This document shows positions 1 to 18,945 of a stretch of DNA of 64,000 nt, in pieces. The notes below the pieces were generated by a model. The model ran no database searches. It saw only the letters and a list, made by a program, of their open reading frames with translations, and was not told the origin of the DNA. Numbering within the stretch: position 1 is the stretch's first letter; each line of letters begins with the position of its first letter. The DNA is from Epiperipatus broadwayi (taxonomy: Eukaryota; Onychophora; Udeonychophora; Euonychophora; Peripatidae). The stretch lies in the NCBI GenBank assembly GCA_028023455.1, contig JAQFVV010000315.1:478501-542500 (forward strand). The letters are read 5' to 3'. The position numbers and the translations under genes were made by a program.

Positions 1-85
<85 letters not shown>
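1..85. repeat. (TA)n microsatellite
   Basis: Uninterrupted TA dinucleotide run starting at the window edge; its full length is not visible. Confidence 0.98.
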
Positions 86-87
<2 letters not shown>

Positions 88-249
88 ACATTATACAATG
101 TTTGGACCAATTAATTCAGTATTATTTAAATAAATGGCATATTCTATTAAACTGATAAGTAATACAGTGTTAAACAAGGTAAATTCTATATCTTGACATT
201 ATACAATGTTTTGAATCAATTAATTCAGTGTTATCTAGATATATTGCAT

Positions 250-3768
<3,519 letters not shown>

Positions 3769-3848
<80 letters not shown>
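3769..3848. repeat. (TA)n microsatellite
   Basis: Pure AT dinucleotide run of about 80 bp between the LTR-like end at 3767 and the repeat pair that starts at 3849. Confidence 0.97.
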
Positions 3849-3850
<2 letters not shown>

Positions 3851-4345
3851 AGTCAGATGTCATATGACTTAATTTAATAAGCTCATGTTTACAAATGTTA
3901 TATATAGAGCTCACAAAACAAATTCTTAACAAGCTTTGTATAATACCCTCAACCTCAGACCAGTTTCTACTACTGGCATACTCAGTGAGGTGCTAGGACA
4001 TTTAATTATTAGATTAAAAATACCAGAACAATCCCAGCACTTTATCTAATGTAGAATTATTAAGTAAAAACTCTGAAATTTTCAGATATCCATATGTCTT
4101 CCAATCCAACTATCTAATTTAAATAGCTATATTGGACTGAATTAAATTCAGATACACCATATATTAATAGCTTTATCAATATAAAATTGCCAAAGTCATC
4201 ATAGCAAAAAATAAAATGACAAAAAAAATCAAGTCAGATGTCACATGACTTAATTTAATAGGCTCGTGTTTACAAATGTTATAAATATAGAGCTCCTAAA
4301 ACAAACTGTTAACAAGCTTTGTAGAAACTGGTCTAATTTCTATTG
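3849..4345. repeat. Repeat pair (~380 bp period) with a degenerate hammerhead motif
   Basis: The stretch starting TCAAGTCAGATGTCA at 3849 recurs at 4229 for about 100 bp, giving one full unit and one truncated unit. On the minus strand 3953-3990 reads as a stem-I pair CCTCA/TGAGG, a CTGAGTA where a hammerhead has CTGATGA, then GAAACTGGTC where the 16.6 kb ribozymes have GAAACTAGTC. The core is mutated, so I regard it as a dead relative of the hammerhead repeats further right. Confidence 0.5.
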
Positions 4346-8548
<4,203 letters not shown>

Positions 8549-8793
8549 TTGTGGAGATAAAGAGGTATGTAATTATATAAGATTATTTTAATTGTAGATA
8601 TTGTACATAGTTTGTATTGTTGAAAGTATTATTATAAAATTTGTTAAACTTGTTTTTTTTATAAATTACTGTGTTGAATTGATTCTTTCATATCCAAACA
8701 CATTGAACTAAAACATAATATTTGGACAGTATAAATAAGATTATTTATTTGAGAAATTACAGTGTTTCTTAATATTATTTATTTAGAGAAATT

Positions 8794-9028
<235 letters not shown>

Positions 9029-9235
9029 GGTCATAAATTAATTATATAATTTATTACACAGAATTATAATATTATTTGTTGCCACATATTGTCAGATTAT
9101 AAGATTATACCACATATTTTATTTATGATGCCATTTGAAAACTAAAAGATTATTGCTATATTATTTATTTATTATTAATATTATTGATAATTACTATAAC
9201 AGGGATAATAGATAAGATTGAATTATACATTGAAG

Positions 9236-9437
<202 letters not shown>

Positions 9438-10046
9438 AGGTGTATTTGAGGGTAATATTAAATCCTTTAACATGCTTGACTACAAAAATTTTAAATTGAC
9501 TCGAATTAGTTTAAAGGACCTGGTATTATTTTAGTTATCTTATTTTGAATAAAGAAATTTGGAATTATTTATTAGCATTATATTTAATGAATTATTATTT
9601 TTGAAGTTGTAAGAATGCTATAGATATATTATTATTTGAAATAATAAAGGGGTATTATTCTTATGCCATTGAGGTGGTATCCTGTGGGATATTAGCCCAA
9701 CATAATTTACATTGCCACTTGTACCTCACTTCATAGTCTCGTGATTTAATAAATATTTATTTATTAATTTATAAAACAGAACCATAGTATTATTTCTTAT
9801 TAGTTAGAGCTAGTTAAACAGGAGACATTAACATAGAATATCTTTATTATCGTTTATATGCATTTTAGCCAAGCATAACAATTTATCTGAGCTAGTTCCA
9901 TTTTATTATTATTATATATTTCCTGGAGGTGAGGGCACAATATATATATATATGCAGGTGTCTAAAAGTTTCAGATCTTCTTGACAATTAACTTTTAGAT
10001 AAATGCTTAGCTTGAATTAGTTTTATATATATATATATATATATAA
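9438..10046. other. AT-rich spacer ending in a short TA tract
   Basis: No gene seen. Short TA runs lie at about 9940-9953 and 10024-10046; the second abuts the first hammerhead unit. Confidence 0.6.
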
Positions 10047-10191
10047 GAAAAACAAGTTATTCACGTAACTTGCTATCACTTGTTATTTATGATCAATAGA
10101 TGGTGTTTTACCAAAACCACCAAAGCAAGTGTAAAATTTGTTTACATAAATGACAAAAGAGTCAGAATTAACTATTTCTTTCATTTTCTCA

Positions 10192-10237
10192 CCATCAGAT
10201 CAGCTGATTTCAAGCTATTTGCTATCATCAGTGAAGG
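10192..10237 (-). ncRNA. Hammerhead ribozyme motif, array unit 1
   Basis: Minus strand, in order: stem I strand CCTTCA, core CTGATGA, stem II (AGC/GCT around a short loop), core GAAA, palindromic stem III TCAGCTGA, then TC as cleavage dinucleotide, then stem I partner TGATGG. Stem I pairs with one U-U mismatch. Stem III is self-complementary with no loop, so a stable fold needs either two units pairing in trans or flanking support, as in dimeric type I hammerheads. Confidence 0.75.
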
Positions 10238-10603
10238 CTAGAGTTAGAAACTAGATCTAAACACTGACTCTAAGTGTTTATGCAAAACGTTTCTATAAGT
10301 TTGCAAGCATAAATTTTTCAAACCAGTAAAGTCTTCAAATTCAGCCTAACAAGCCAGATATCTATATAGGTCTGATCTCAGTTCAGTTTCACCACATAGT
10401 CAAAGTCTCTGCAATATATATCATTGCACGAAATCTTTAAAGGTACATTTATGAAAAACAAAAACAAGTTATTCTTGTAACTTGCTATCACTTGTTATTT
10501 ATGATCAATAGATGGCGTTTTACCAAAACCACCGAAACAAGTCTAAAATTTGTTTACATAAACCACAAAACAGTCAGAATTAACTATTTATTTCATTTGA
10601 TCA

Positions 10604-10649
10604 CACTCAGATCAGCTGATTTCAAGCTATTTGATATCATCAGTAAAGG
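10604..10649 (-). ncRNA. Hammerhead ribozyme motif, array unit 2
   Basis: Same order as unit 1 with CTGATGA, GAAA and the palindrome TCAGCTGA intact. Stem I (CCTTTA against TGAGTG) and stem II (TATC against GCTT) pair more weakly than in unit 1, so this copy is probably decaying. Confidence 0.6.
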
Positions 10650-10944
10650 ATAGAGTTAGAAACTAGATCTAAACACTGACTCTGAGTGATTATGCAAAAC
10701 GTTTCTATCAGTTTGCAAGCGTGAATTTTTCAGATCGGTAAAGTCTTCAAACTCAGCCTAACAAGCCACATATCTATATGGGTCTGATATCAGTTCAGTT
10801 TCTCCATATAGTCAAAGTCTCTGCAATATATATCATTGCAAGAAACCTTTAAAGATACATTTATGAAAAACAAAAACAAGTTATTTATGTAACTTGCTAT
10901 CACTTGTTATTTATGATCAATAGATGGCGTTTCACCAAATCAGC

Positions 10945-13897
10945 TGATATTGCATTTTCGATATCCTCTTGCTATTCCTAATATGCATCTTTCCATACTT
11001 ATTTTAGTGGTCTGCAGTTTCTGTCTTGCTCTTCTATTAAATGTCCAAGTTTCAGATTCATATATAAGAACTGGTAAAATACATTTATTAAAAACCTATC
11101 TTTTCAAACACATAGGCATACTTTCTTTTAGTATCAAGTTATTTCTACCAAAAGCACTCCAAACAAGTTTAATTCTATGATTAATTTCATCCATTATGTT
11201 TCCATCTGTATTAATAATCTGACCAAGATATTTGTAACTGTTAACTTTTTCTAAATCATCATAATCACTTTTTATTTTCATATTATGAAAAATTCCATTG
11301 AACATTACTTTAGTCTTTTTAACAATTATTTTTAGTTCTACTTTCCTACTTTCATCTGATAACTCCTGCAACATTTCCTGCAGCTCTAAAACATTATTTG
11401 GAAAAACAACTACATCATCTACAAAATCTAAATGACTTAAACCATCTCAATTTCCTTTCACTCCTTAAGATTCCCATTTCAATGCACAAAATACTTTTTG
11501 CAGCTTTGCTGTAAAAAGTTTTGGAGATATAGAGTTATTCTGTCTTATATCCTTCTCAATGCTCACTTTCCTAGTATCATTATGTAATCTAACTGTTGCT
11601 GTTGCATTTTTATAAATATTCTTTACAATATGACAATATCCTGGATTTATACCTTGATGATCCAATGCTTTTATCACTGAATAAATGTTTATAGAATCAA
11701 ATGCCTTTTTATAATTTAAAAATCCAAAGCATAATGATAACTCATATTCATTTGTCGTCTCTCTAACTTCTCACAATATCCGGATATGATCTACTGTAGT
11801 AAAATCACTTTTAAATTCAGCTTGTTCCTTTAGTTGATAGAAATCCAATATTCTCTGTAGACGAGTTGTAATTATCTTGAAAAATTTTTTGTATAAAACT
11901 GATAAAAGACTGACAAGTTTCTAATTTCTCATATATTGTTTATCATCTTTTTTAAATATTAATATTAATACTGCATTATTTCAATCATCTGGTATATGTT
12001 TATCATTTAGACATTTGGTATATAACGTTGCTATTTTTTTTTTCTATTTCTTCGCCTGCTTCTTTAATATATCAATTATAATTCCACCATTACCCGAAGA
12101 TTTTCCTTTCTTTATAAATTTAATTGCATGTCTCACTTCTTTCTTTAAAATTCTAGGCAATTTGGAAGATATAATATATATAGACAGTACTTTTTCTTTA
12201 TTACTATATAATTCTTGATAGGAGTCTTCTACCCATTTTATGATATCATCTCTCTTTTTAGTAATAGTTCCATAATTTTTACTTATTGCAGATATAAATT
12301 TCTTACCAATACCAAAATGTTGTTTTACTCTCTTGAGACTTTTATTCTCTTCTACACCTTTCCTTGCTAGTTCACCGTTATACTTTTTTATATCATTTTC
12401 AACTTTTTTCCATACCATTTTACAGAATTCGAGGTATTCAATTCTTTTTAATGTATCATGTTTCTATATCTTTATATTTCTTTTTTTCTTCATAAATTCT
12501 CTAGTCTCAGTAGAAATTTTATTAGTCAATTGCTGCCTTTTTCTACCAGCTACCTTTTGTTGTAGTTATTAAAAGTGTATCAGCTATTTTCTTATTAATT
12601 TCATTCAAATATGAATCATGTTCAAAAGGTACTAATAATTGAAACCGATTTGTAAGTTCTAATTTAAATTCATCAGAGTGTTTCTGAAGATTAGGAATAT
12701 CAACTGTAAATATTGTTTTTCTTAATAATTTTTGTCACACTAGTTTTGCCTTAACACATCTTTTACATCTTACTAATCGATGATCACTTCCTATGTTAAA
12801 TTTATTAAGAACATTACAATCTTGAAATATATATTTTCTGTTTGTCAAATTACAATCTAATTATGCTGTACCTTCATTTGGATGCTTTCATGTTCATTTC
12901 CTTTTAACATTTTCCTCAAAATAGAATTCATATTATAAAGTTGTTCTTTTTCTGCAAACTCCACAAATCTATTATCTCTCTCATTTCTATTACCATAACC
13001 AAAATTACTTACAGCATTTTCATAATTCATTGTTTTAACAATTCTAGCATTAAAGTCTTTGATAACAATTTTAAAATATTGTTTACTCTGATCAAAAGCC
13101 ATTTTACATCCATATAAAAATCGTCTACTACTTTTTCACTATGAGAAATAGTTGGGCCTTAAAACTGAATCATCTGAATTTGATATCTGCTATTAAGTTG
13201 TATAATTAATCTTACCACTCTGTCCAATCAATTTCCACAGTGTTGTTCTTTCACTTTTTATTTATAATGTATCCTATGCCACTTGTATTTCCAATATTTG
13301 TGCCTTAATAGTAGAGTACATGTCCACTTTTTAAATCAATTGTCTCTTCGTTTTTTCTTCTAACTTCCCAAACTCCAATAATGTTCCATTTAATATAAAG
13401 CCATACTTGTGCTAATTTTTGTAAACTTTTTCACTTGAAAGTGATTTGTAGTAATAGTAAGTATCTAAATAAAAAGTCATAATGAAATGGTAATCTGCAT
13501 CCGCAATCAGGGGTTTATTAACACCCATTGCCTTCAGCTACCAACTGCTGCTCTGGTTAATGACTTTTCAGCTTTCTGGAAATAAGGGCCATGATTTATT
13601 TTTGACTCGCATAATATCTATGGAAAATGTTTATCATTTACCCATACATTCATGCTGCCTTATAAGGCAATTGATAAGAAAAACCATGTTTTTTTATCTC
13701 AAACTCAGAGGTAAAAATCCAATAAACCCACCATGCTGTCTAATGTGTGTTGGTGAACAGCCCATCCATGTTCACATTCTACATGAATAATCACATAGTA
13801 ATAACAGCTGTAATGGCAAAAACATTTGGAGTGGGTATTAGGAATTTGCCCTGTTTATTTCCTTTAAGGCCTCCAAGAAGAATCAAATGGTCTCCTA
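10945..13897 (-). pseudogene. RTE-type LINE, decayed copy lacking its 3' end
   Basis: The whole interval matches, inverted, the RTE element at 53866-57139, from its 5' UTR (near 13890) to about 320 bp before its 3' end. Broken frames carry recognisable pieces: 13102-12857 (endonuclease, with KDFNARI where the other copy has GDFNARIG), 12418-12044 (linker and start of RT), 11677-11465 (RT with the ISPKLF motif) and 11374-11096 (VKKTKVMFN, SYKYLGQIINTDGN, palm to thumb). The family encodes an apurinic-type endonuclease plus reverse transcriptase for target-primed insertion. Numerous frameshifts and stops make it non-functional. Missing the 3' end is unusual, because LINEs normally lose the 5' end, so a later deletion or the neighbouring array probably removed it. 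Confidence 0.88.
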
Positions 13898-14089
13898 ACT
13901 CATATATTCTTTGTATATCATTTTTACTTAGCACATTACAATGAAAACATTTATCTTCAAAAGAATAATTTTATAAGAATGGAATTTAAGAAATGAATTA
14001 TTTTGTAAAAATATGAAAATGGTGAAGGCAGTTCAACTAAAAAAGCTATGACAGCATCTTTTTATAGGGGTTAAATTTGTATTCAAAGC

Positions 14090-14206
14090 AAGTCTTGCAT
14101 TGGTGGTCGAGAGGTCAGCACGACTGTCTTGCACTTGCAGGCATTTGCCCGGGTTGATGGTTCGCATCCTGGCCAATGCTATGACATTAAAAAAAAAAAA
14201 AAAAAC
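14090..14206 (+). mobile_element. tRNA-derived SINE with poly-A tail
   Basis: Contains an A-box-like block (GGTCGAGAGGTCAGCACG region, 14105-14122), a B-box-like GGTTCGCATCC (14159-14169, one base off the GGTTCGANTCC consensus) and an 18-base A run ending near 14206. The sequence is far less AT-rich than its surroundings. It is too diverged to be a working tRNA. Confidence 0.75.
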
Positions 14207-14540
14207 TAAATAAAAGCTGGATTTCATTTTATATTTGGCACTCACAAATATGGATATTTAAATTGCTTGCCATAAAAATTTGAGAATATATGACTAATTA
14301 ACTTGAATTTTAATCCAGAACATAAGTTGGTATACTGGCATATGGTTAAACATATAATGAAATCATTTCATATCCAAAAATATTCAGTTTAGAAATGATG
14401 AAAATGTTTCCTATTATGATAAATAAATTTGAGACTTTGAAAAATAAATTATTAATGCTAAAAACTTTGAAGCAATAAAAACTAAAATGATCTTCAATAG
14501 TTTCTCTTTCTATTTCCTTCTTTATTTTTGCATTTCTAAT

Positions 14541-14734
14541 ATGTAATATATAATAACCACATTCCACTTTTTTTGCCTTTAAAGCAAAATATATATATTT
14601 AGAAAATGATGGAGTAAAGAAAGTTTTAGTAGATAAGTTCTGATGAAGACTGCTAGGAACAGTTGAAACTGTAAAGTTATAAATATATTTTGCTTTAAAG
14701 TGTAAAAAGAGTGGAATGTGGTTATTATATGTTA
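14541..14734. repeat. Foldback element with ~60 bp inverted arms
   Basis: Left arm about 14541-14603 and right arm about 14678-14734 are inverted copies, sharing ATAATAACCACATTCCACTT and GCTTTAAAG-type blocks. The ~75 bp loop holds CTGATGA at 14640, a five-pair stem (GACTG/CAGTT) and GAAAC, which is hammerhead-like. I cannot find a convincing stem I. Confidence 0.65.
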
Positions 14735-16472
14735 GAAACTAAGATGGTTGTTAACATAAAAAGTTTAGAAACTAAAATATATGCTATGTCACAAAATTTA
14801 TATAGAAAGATAGATACCAACTCAAAACATTTAAATACTTTTGACTTTAAAATTGTTAGTGAGTTTAAAAAATCTAAAATTGAACTTTAAGCAGTAAAAA
14901 CTGAATGAAATTGTAACTTAGAAAAATAAAAAAAATATAAATATTAATAGCCTAGATAAAATAGAGAAAGATAATCCAAAATTCCAGGATAAATTGTAAA
15001 TTAGGTTCAGCTGTTTTCACCAAGAGATTTTAGAATTTCATATAAAATCTATTAAGTTAAGAAGGGCTAAGATTAAAAATAAAAATGGACTAAAGAAAAT
15101 AGAAGCTGAATGCAAGAAATCAAAGTAGAAATCTCAAGGTTTTTAGAAACAATCTACTAATACAGCCTAAAATCTTAAATGATGAACTTACATATTTTAA
15201 GCAAAAATTGAAGACTCACATTAAATGATTAAACTAGAAGTTCAACCACAAATCGAAATGATGAAGAACAAACCAAAAGTAGACATCACAAAGAGGTTGA
15301 TACAAAAAAAGAAAATTTAAAGATTCGGCTCACCCAATAATGGCAAACAAACCCATAAGTCAACCTAGTGTGACCATGCATAATATATTGAAACAACTAA
15401 TCAATTTTGCTCTTAAGCAGGATAGTTCATTACTTGGAATGATACCTTGTAATTCAATATTCAAGAATCTAAGTGTTCTGGTTTGATTCCCATGCTAGTA
15501 CTGTTACTGGTTAACCCAACAATACACACAGACCAATGGAGAATAATATTTCTTGAAATATTTTGCCTATACTAACTAGTGAACCATTCCTAACAGTTGA
15601 ATGTATTTGCAATATAAATAGAGTTAAGTTTATTTAAAGGCATTCAAAAATTAATATTAGATGATAGAAATAATCCAATATATAAATACAACTAAAACAC
15701 CATCATCACAAACCTTTAGACAAACACTAAGTATTCAGTATACATCCGATACTATATCAAACTTTAGACATTATGAAAAATTATATCTAAAGTGGGGCAA
15801 ATTAGAAAATCATTTAATGTTCTTATGTAAATGTAAATATGAAAAGTTAATTCCTAAAGGTTAGCAACTATAACCTCCAATTTTCTCAAAGAGAGCTGAG
15901 AAAATTAATCAGAGAGCAAATGAAGCTCTGTTAAAAATAATAAATGCTCAAAGGTTTTCTAAGTGTCACACTTTGCATTCCATTAATAATGCAGAATGTT
16001 TTCTAAAAAATAAATTTACTGAAGATGTTACAAGAATTCCTCAAGCAGTAAAAAAATCATATTCTAAATTATATGAAAAAATAAAAGAATGCTAAAAAAA
16101 TGAACTTGCTAATTTACATGGGTATATCAAAAATCATAATCTACCAAGCAGTGTACCATCTTCATCTGTAAAAAATCTTACTTCTAAACATTTAACAGAT
16201 ACTGCAATTTCTGTTCTTGAAAGTGAATTAAACTTTACCATAATACCATCTAATATATCTTTATTAGATATAATGGAAACAAAGAACTCTTCACAGTAGG
16301 CCAATAAAGAAAAGTAGCAAAAGACTTGATACCAAATATGGAAAAAAGTTACGTGCATTACCCAGAAAGCATCACAGGTACTTCAGTGATTCATAAAAAG
16401 TAAAATAACATCATATTTCAGCAACATTTTTTATCCTTATGGTCTATCTAGTATCCATAAGGTTGATCTTAC

Positions 16473-16485
16473 ATTAAGACATATT
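16473..16485. repeat. Target site duplication, left copy
   Basis: ATTAAGACATATT, identical to 17430-17442. Removing one copy plus 16486-17429 rejoins the PLE reading frame region, which supports a true insertion. Confidence 0.85.
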
Positions 16486-16596
16486 CAAAGGCAAAAACTC
16501 TCATTACAGTAGTGCCACCCTGTGCCAAACAGAGTAATAATTTGATGCCAGAAGGTTTGTGCATAAAATCCCTATCTAGTGCCTACTCATCCTTTA

Positions 16597-16638
16597 TCCT
16601 CAGACTAGTTTCTGGCTTGTGGCCATCATCAGTGAGGA
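16597..16638 (-). ncRNA. Hammerhead ribozyme, best-preserved copy
   Basis: Minus strand: stem I TCCTCA, core CTGATGA, stem II TGGC-loop CACAA-GCCA (four Watson-Crick pairs), core GAAA, palindromic stem III CTAG, then TC, then stem I partner TGAGGA. Stem I pairs perfectly over six bases. Predicted cleavage follows the C of ACTAGTC, at about position 16603 on this strand. Stem III is only two pairs per strand if folded in cis, so dimeric action is likely. Confidence 0.85.
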
Positions 16639-17050
16639 GCCTTGGATCTGAAAGCACTTCACCTAGATCTTAGGATCTAATGCAACCCTCAAGCAGCCAC
16701 CTTTTAACTCTACTTTACTACAAAACTATGAGAATATAATTGAAAACACAATAATATTTCCAATCTAAGCTCAATAGCTTATATAGTCATATGGGTCTGC
16801 ACTCAATTCAACACCCATACATTTTGGTGTCTTTGGCTGTTAAACAACCATATCCACCACTATCCTATTAGGTAAGATTGGTGTTAAACCACTAAACATC
16901 ACATGATCACCATCCTATACTAGCACATAATTGTTGTAAACAAAGGCAAAATTCTCCTTACAGTAGTGCCACCCTATGCTAAACAGAGTACTCATTGGAT
17001 GCCAGAAGGCTTGTGCATAAAATTCCTATCTAGTGCCTACTCATGCTTTA

Positions 17051-17092
17051 TCTGCAGACTAGTTTCTGGCTTGTGGCCATCATCAGTGAGGA
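17051..17092 (-). ncRNA. Hammerhead ribozyme motif, second unit
   Basis: Core CTGATGA and GAAA, stem II TGGC/GCCA and stem III CTAG are all conserved. Stem I is damaged: TCCTCA faces TGCAGA, with two mismatches. It is probably weak or inactive. Confidence 0.75.
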
Positions 17093-17233
17093 GCCTTGGA
17101 TCTCAGAGCTTAGATTAAAATATTATTGTGTTTTCACTTTCATTCTTATAGTTTTGTAGTAGAGTTAAAAGGTGGCTGCTGGAGGGTTGCATTAGATCCT
17201 AAAATATAGGTACAGTGCTCTCAGATCCAAGGT

Positions 17234-17275
17234 TCCTCACTGATGATGGTCACAAGCCAGAAACTAGTCTGGGGA
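17234..17275 (+). ncRNA. Hammerhead ribozyme motif, inverted unit
   Basis: Plus strand: TCCTCA, CTGATGA, stem II TGGT/GCCA (one G-U pair), GAAA, CTAG, TC, then TGGGGA. Stem I pairs over six bases with one U-G pair. All catalytic core bases are present, so this copy could be active. Confidence 0.82.
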
Positions 17276-17429
17276 TAAAAGATGAGTAGGCACTAGATAG
17301 GGATTTTATGCACAAGCCTTCTGGCATACATTGATTACTCTGTTTGGCACAGGGTGCCATTACTGCATGGAGAGTTTTGCCTTTGTTTACAACAATTATG
17401 TGCTAGTATAGAGATGGTTATCATGTGAT

Positions 17430-17442
17430 ATTAAGACATATT
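17430..17442. repeat. Target site duplication, right copy
   Basis: ATTAAGACATATT, identical to 16473-16485. Confidence 0.85.
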
Positions 17443-18844
17443 GTTAGATCTAGAAATTCAGCTTGCCAGAATTTGTTAAGATTATTTTTAAGTTGTCAGT
17501 TCTTTGGCAATACAAAACCCAGTGCTTTGTCAGGGATTCTAGAGACTTTATAAAAATAATCCAGCGAGTGAAAATTGAAAAATCTGGCTTACAGGTAAGC
17601 TTTAATGTGGAAAGTTTATTCACAGATGTACCATGTGAAGAAGCATTGTCTATTGTAAGGAAAAGATTAAATGTGATAATAGCTTACAAACCAGAAGAAG
17701 TCTTCTTATTAATCGTACAATAGAACTATTAACATTATGCATAAAACAACCTACTTTCAACATAACACACATTTCTTCCAACAAAATCAAGAAACAGCTA
17801 TGGGTATAGCATTGTTATTCCTGATTAACAATATTTCCATGAAAGAACTTGAAACCAAAACCAAAAATACTACTCCATATACACCTATCTTTGTCTTTGC
17901 TATATCAATGATACATTTATTGTATTGCCACAGGGTGCAACACTACTCCAATTTTTCTGGAAACATATTACCTTTAATTAAATGCACAATATAATCAGAA
18001 CAAGAACAAAAAGTGGCATTCACAGACGTTCTTGTGACTAGATTCCCTCACAGCAAAATGAAAATCTACAGTTTACCAAAAATCAACATATACAGAAAAA
18101 TACTTTGCCTATCCTTTCAATCACACCAGAAACACAAAACATGGCATTATACTATCATTATGAAATGGAGCAAGATAAGTTTGTTCAGAAACCAGTGATT
18201 TGAAAGAAAAAAGGATCTCTATAGAACAAACTCTTATAAAAATGGTTATTCATCAGCTGTTATTAAGAAAACCTTAAATAGACAAAAAAACATAAAAAAC
18301 AATTATTGGTGCTGTAGTGCACTCACCCATAGACATGAAAACAGCAGACAAATGAAAAAAATCTACAAACATAACATTTGAACAGCTTTCAAGAGGCATA
18401 CCACACTATAAGAAATTTTAAACTTTGCAAAGCCTAACCTTGAAATGCTGAAAAGACAAAAATTTCATCTATGAAATACCAAGGGAATGTGGAAAAAACA
18501 TATATTCATGAGACCAGTTGTCCCATTGAAAAACACCTGAAAGAACACAAACTGTGATTAGAAGAGAGAAGACAGATTTGTCTAAGATAGCAGAGTATGT
18601 ATGTACCACTGACATAAGTTTAATTCAGAAAATACAAAAATATTGGATAAAGAAAAAAAGATACAAAGAAGACAATTTAAAGAAGTTGCTCACAAGATAA
18701 TGGTAAACAATCTCTCAAGTCAAATTAATGTGACTATATATAGTGTATACCAAACCACTAATCAATTGTGCTGTTAGGAAAAAGTGGAAAAATCAGGAGG
18801 AACCTAATAGATAAATATATGACATTTGACTGACTGTTCTTTTG

Positions 18845-18945
18845 ATGGGATGGCTCAGTTGGTTAGAGTGTTATCTTAAAATTTAATACTGAAGAATATA
18901 AGAGTCCAGATTTGATTCCCATGTTAGTACTGTCACAAGTCAAGC
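18845..18945 (+). repeat. tRNA-like block inside the PLE right terminal repeat
   Basis: GGGATGGCTCAGTTGGTTAG is a near-perfect tRNA D-arm/A-box, followed about 50 bp later by AGATTTGATTCCC, a B-box-like T-arm. A diverged copy of the second half lies at 15475-15495 in the left repeat (GGTTTGATTCCC). It is either a SINE inserted before the element multiplied or a genuine part of the terminal repeat. Confidence 0.7.

Larger units (their letters stand above)
10047..10944 (-). mobile_element. Retrozyme-like tandem array of ~410 bp hammerhead units
   Basis: Three direct units begin with GAAAAACA at 10047, 10453 and 10865, giving periods of about 406 and 412 bp. The third is cut after about 80 bp. 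Units 1 and 2 each carry a minus-strand type I hammerhead motif. There is no coding potential. Short tandem copies of a few hundred bp with a type I hammerhead are the hallmark of metazoan retrozymes, non-autonomous retroelements thought to depend on Penelope-like machinery. The left side abuts a TA tract and the right side abuts the 3'-truncated RTE copy. I see no target duplication. Assignment to retrozymes is inference from structure; ribozyme activity is not shown. Confidence 0.75.
16486..17429. mobile_element. Retrozyme-like insertion with three hammerhead motifs
   Basis: A 944 bp insertion inside the PLE gene, flanked by the 13 bp duplication ATTAAGACATATT. It consists of a ~453 bp unit (16486-16938, starting CAAAGGCAAAA), a second direct but truncated unit (16939 to about 17117) and a third unit in inverted orientation (about 17118-17429, ending GCCTTTGTTTACAAC). 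Each carries a hammerhead motif. There is no ORF. The G+C content is visibly higher than the flanks. Structure and size fit a non-autonomous, hammerhead-bearing retroelement of the retrozyme/PLE-terminal-repeat kind; the direct-plus-inverted layout is like that of Penelope terminal repeats. The class assignment is inference. Confidence 0.82.
15661..18562 (+). pseudogene. Penelope-like reverse transcriptase / GIY-YIG endonuclease pseudogene
   Basis: Read in order, the fragments follow the PLE protein plan. The N-terminal domain (15661-16300) has RHYEKLYLKWGKLENHLMFL, SKRAEKINQRANEALL and NLTSKHLTDTAISVLE. The RT starts at PYGLSSIHK (about 16435) and is split there by the insertion. It resumes after 17442 with SFNVESLFTDVPCEEAL (near 17600), then KTTYFQHN and an ETAMG motif (17740-17800), then YIND at 17901-17912 where active copies have YVDD. 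After the palm come FTDVLVTRFP and a Lys-rich stretch. Last is a GIY-YIG remnant near 18463-18560 (YEIPRECGK, YIHET, KHLKEHK) needing a frameshift. There are many stops and frameshifts and a changed catalytic Asp, so it is certainly inactive. Confidence 0.88.

Noticed and set aside
17737-18198. Two separate plus-strand ORFs as independent genes
   Set aside because: They are frameshifted parts of the PLE reverse transcriptase.
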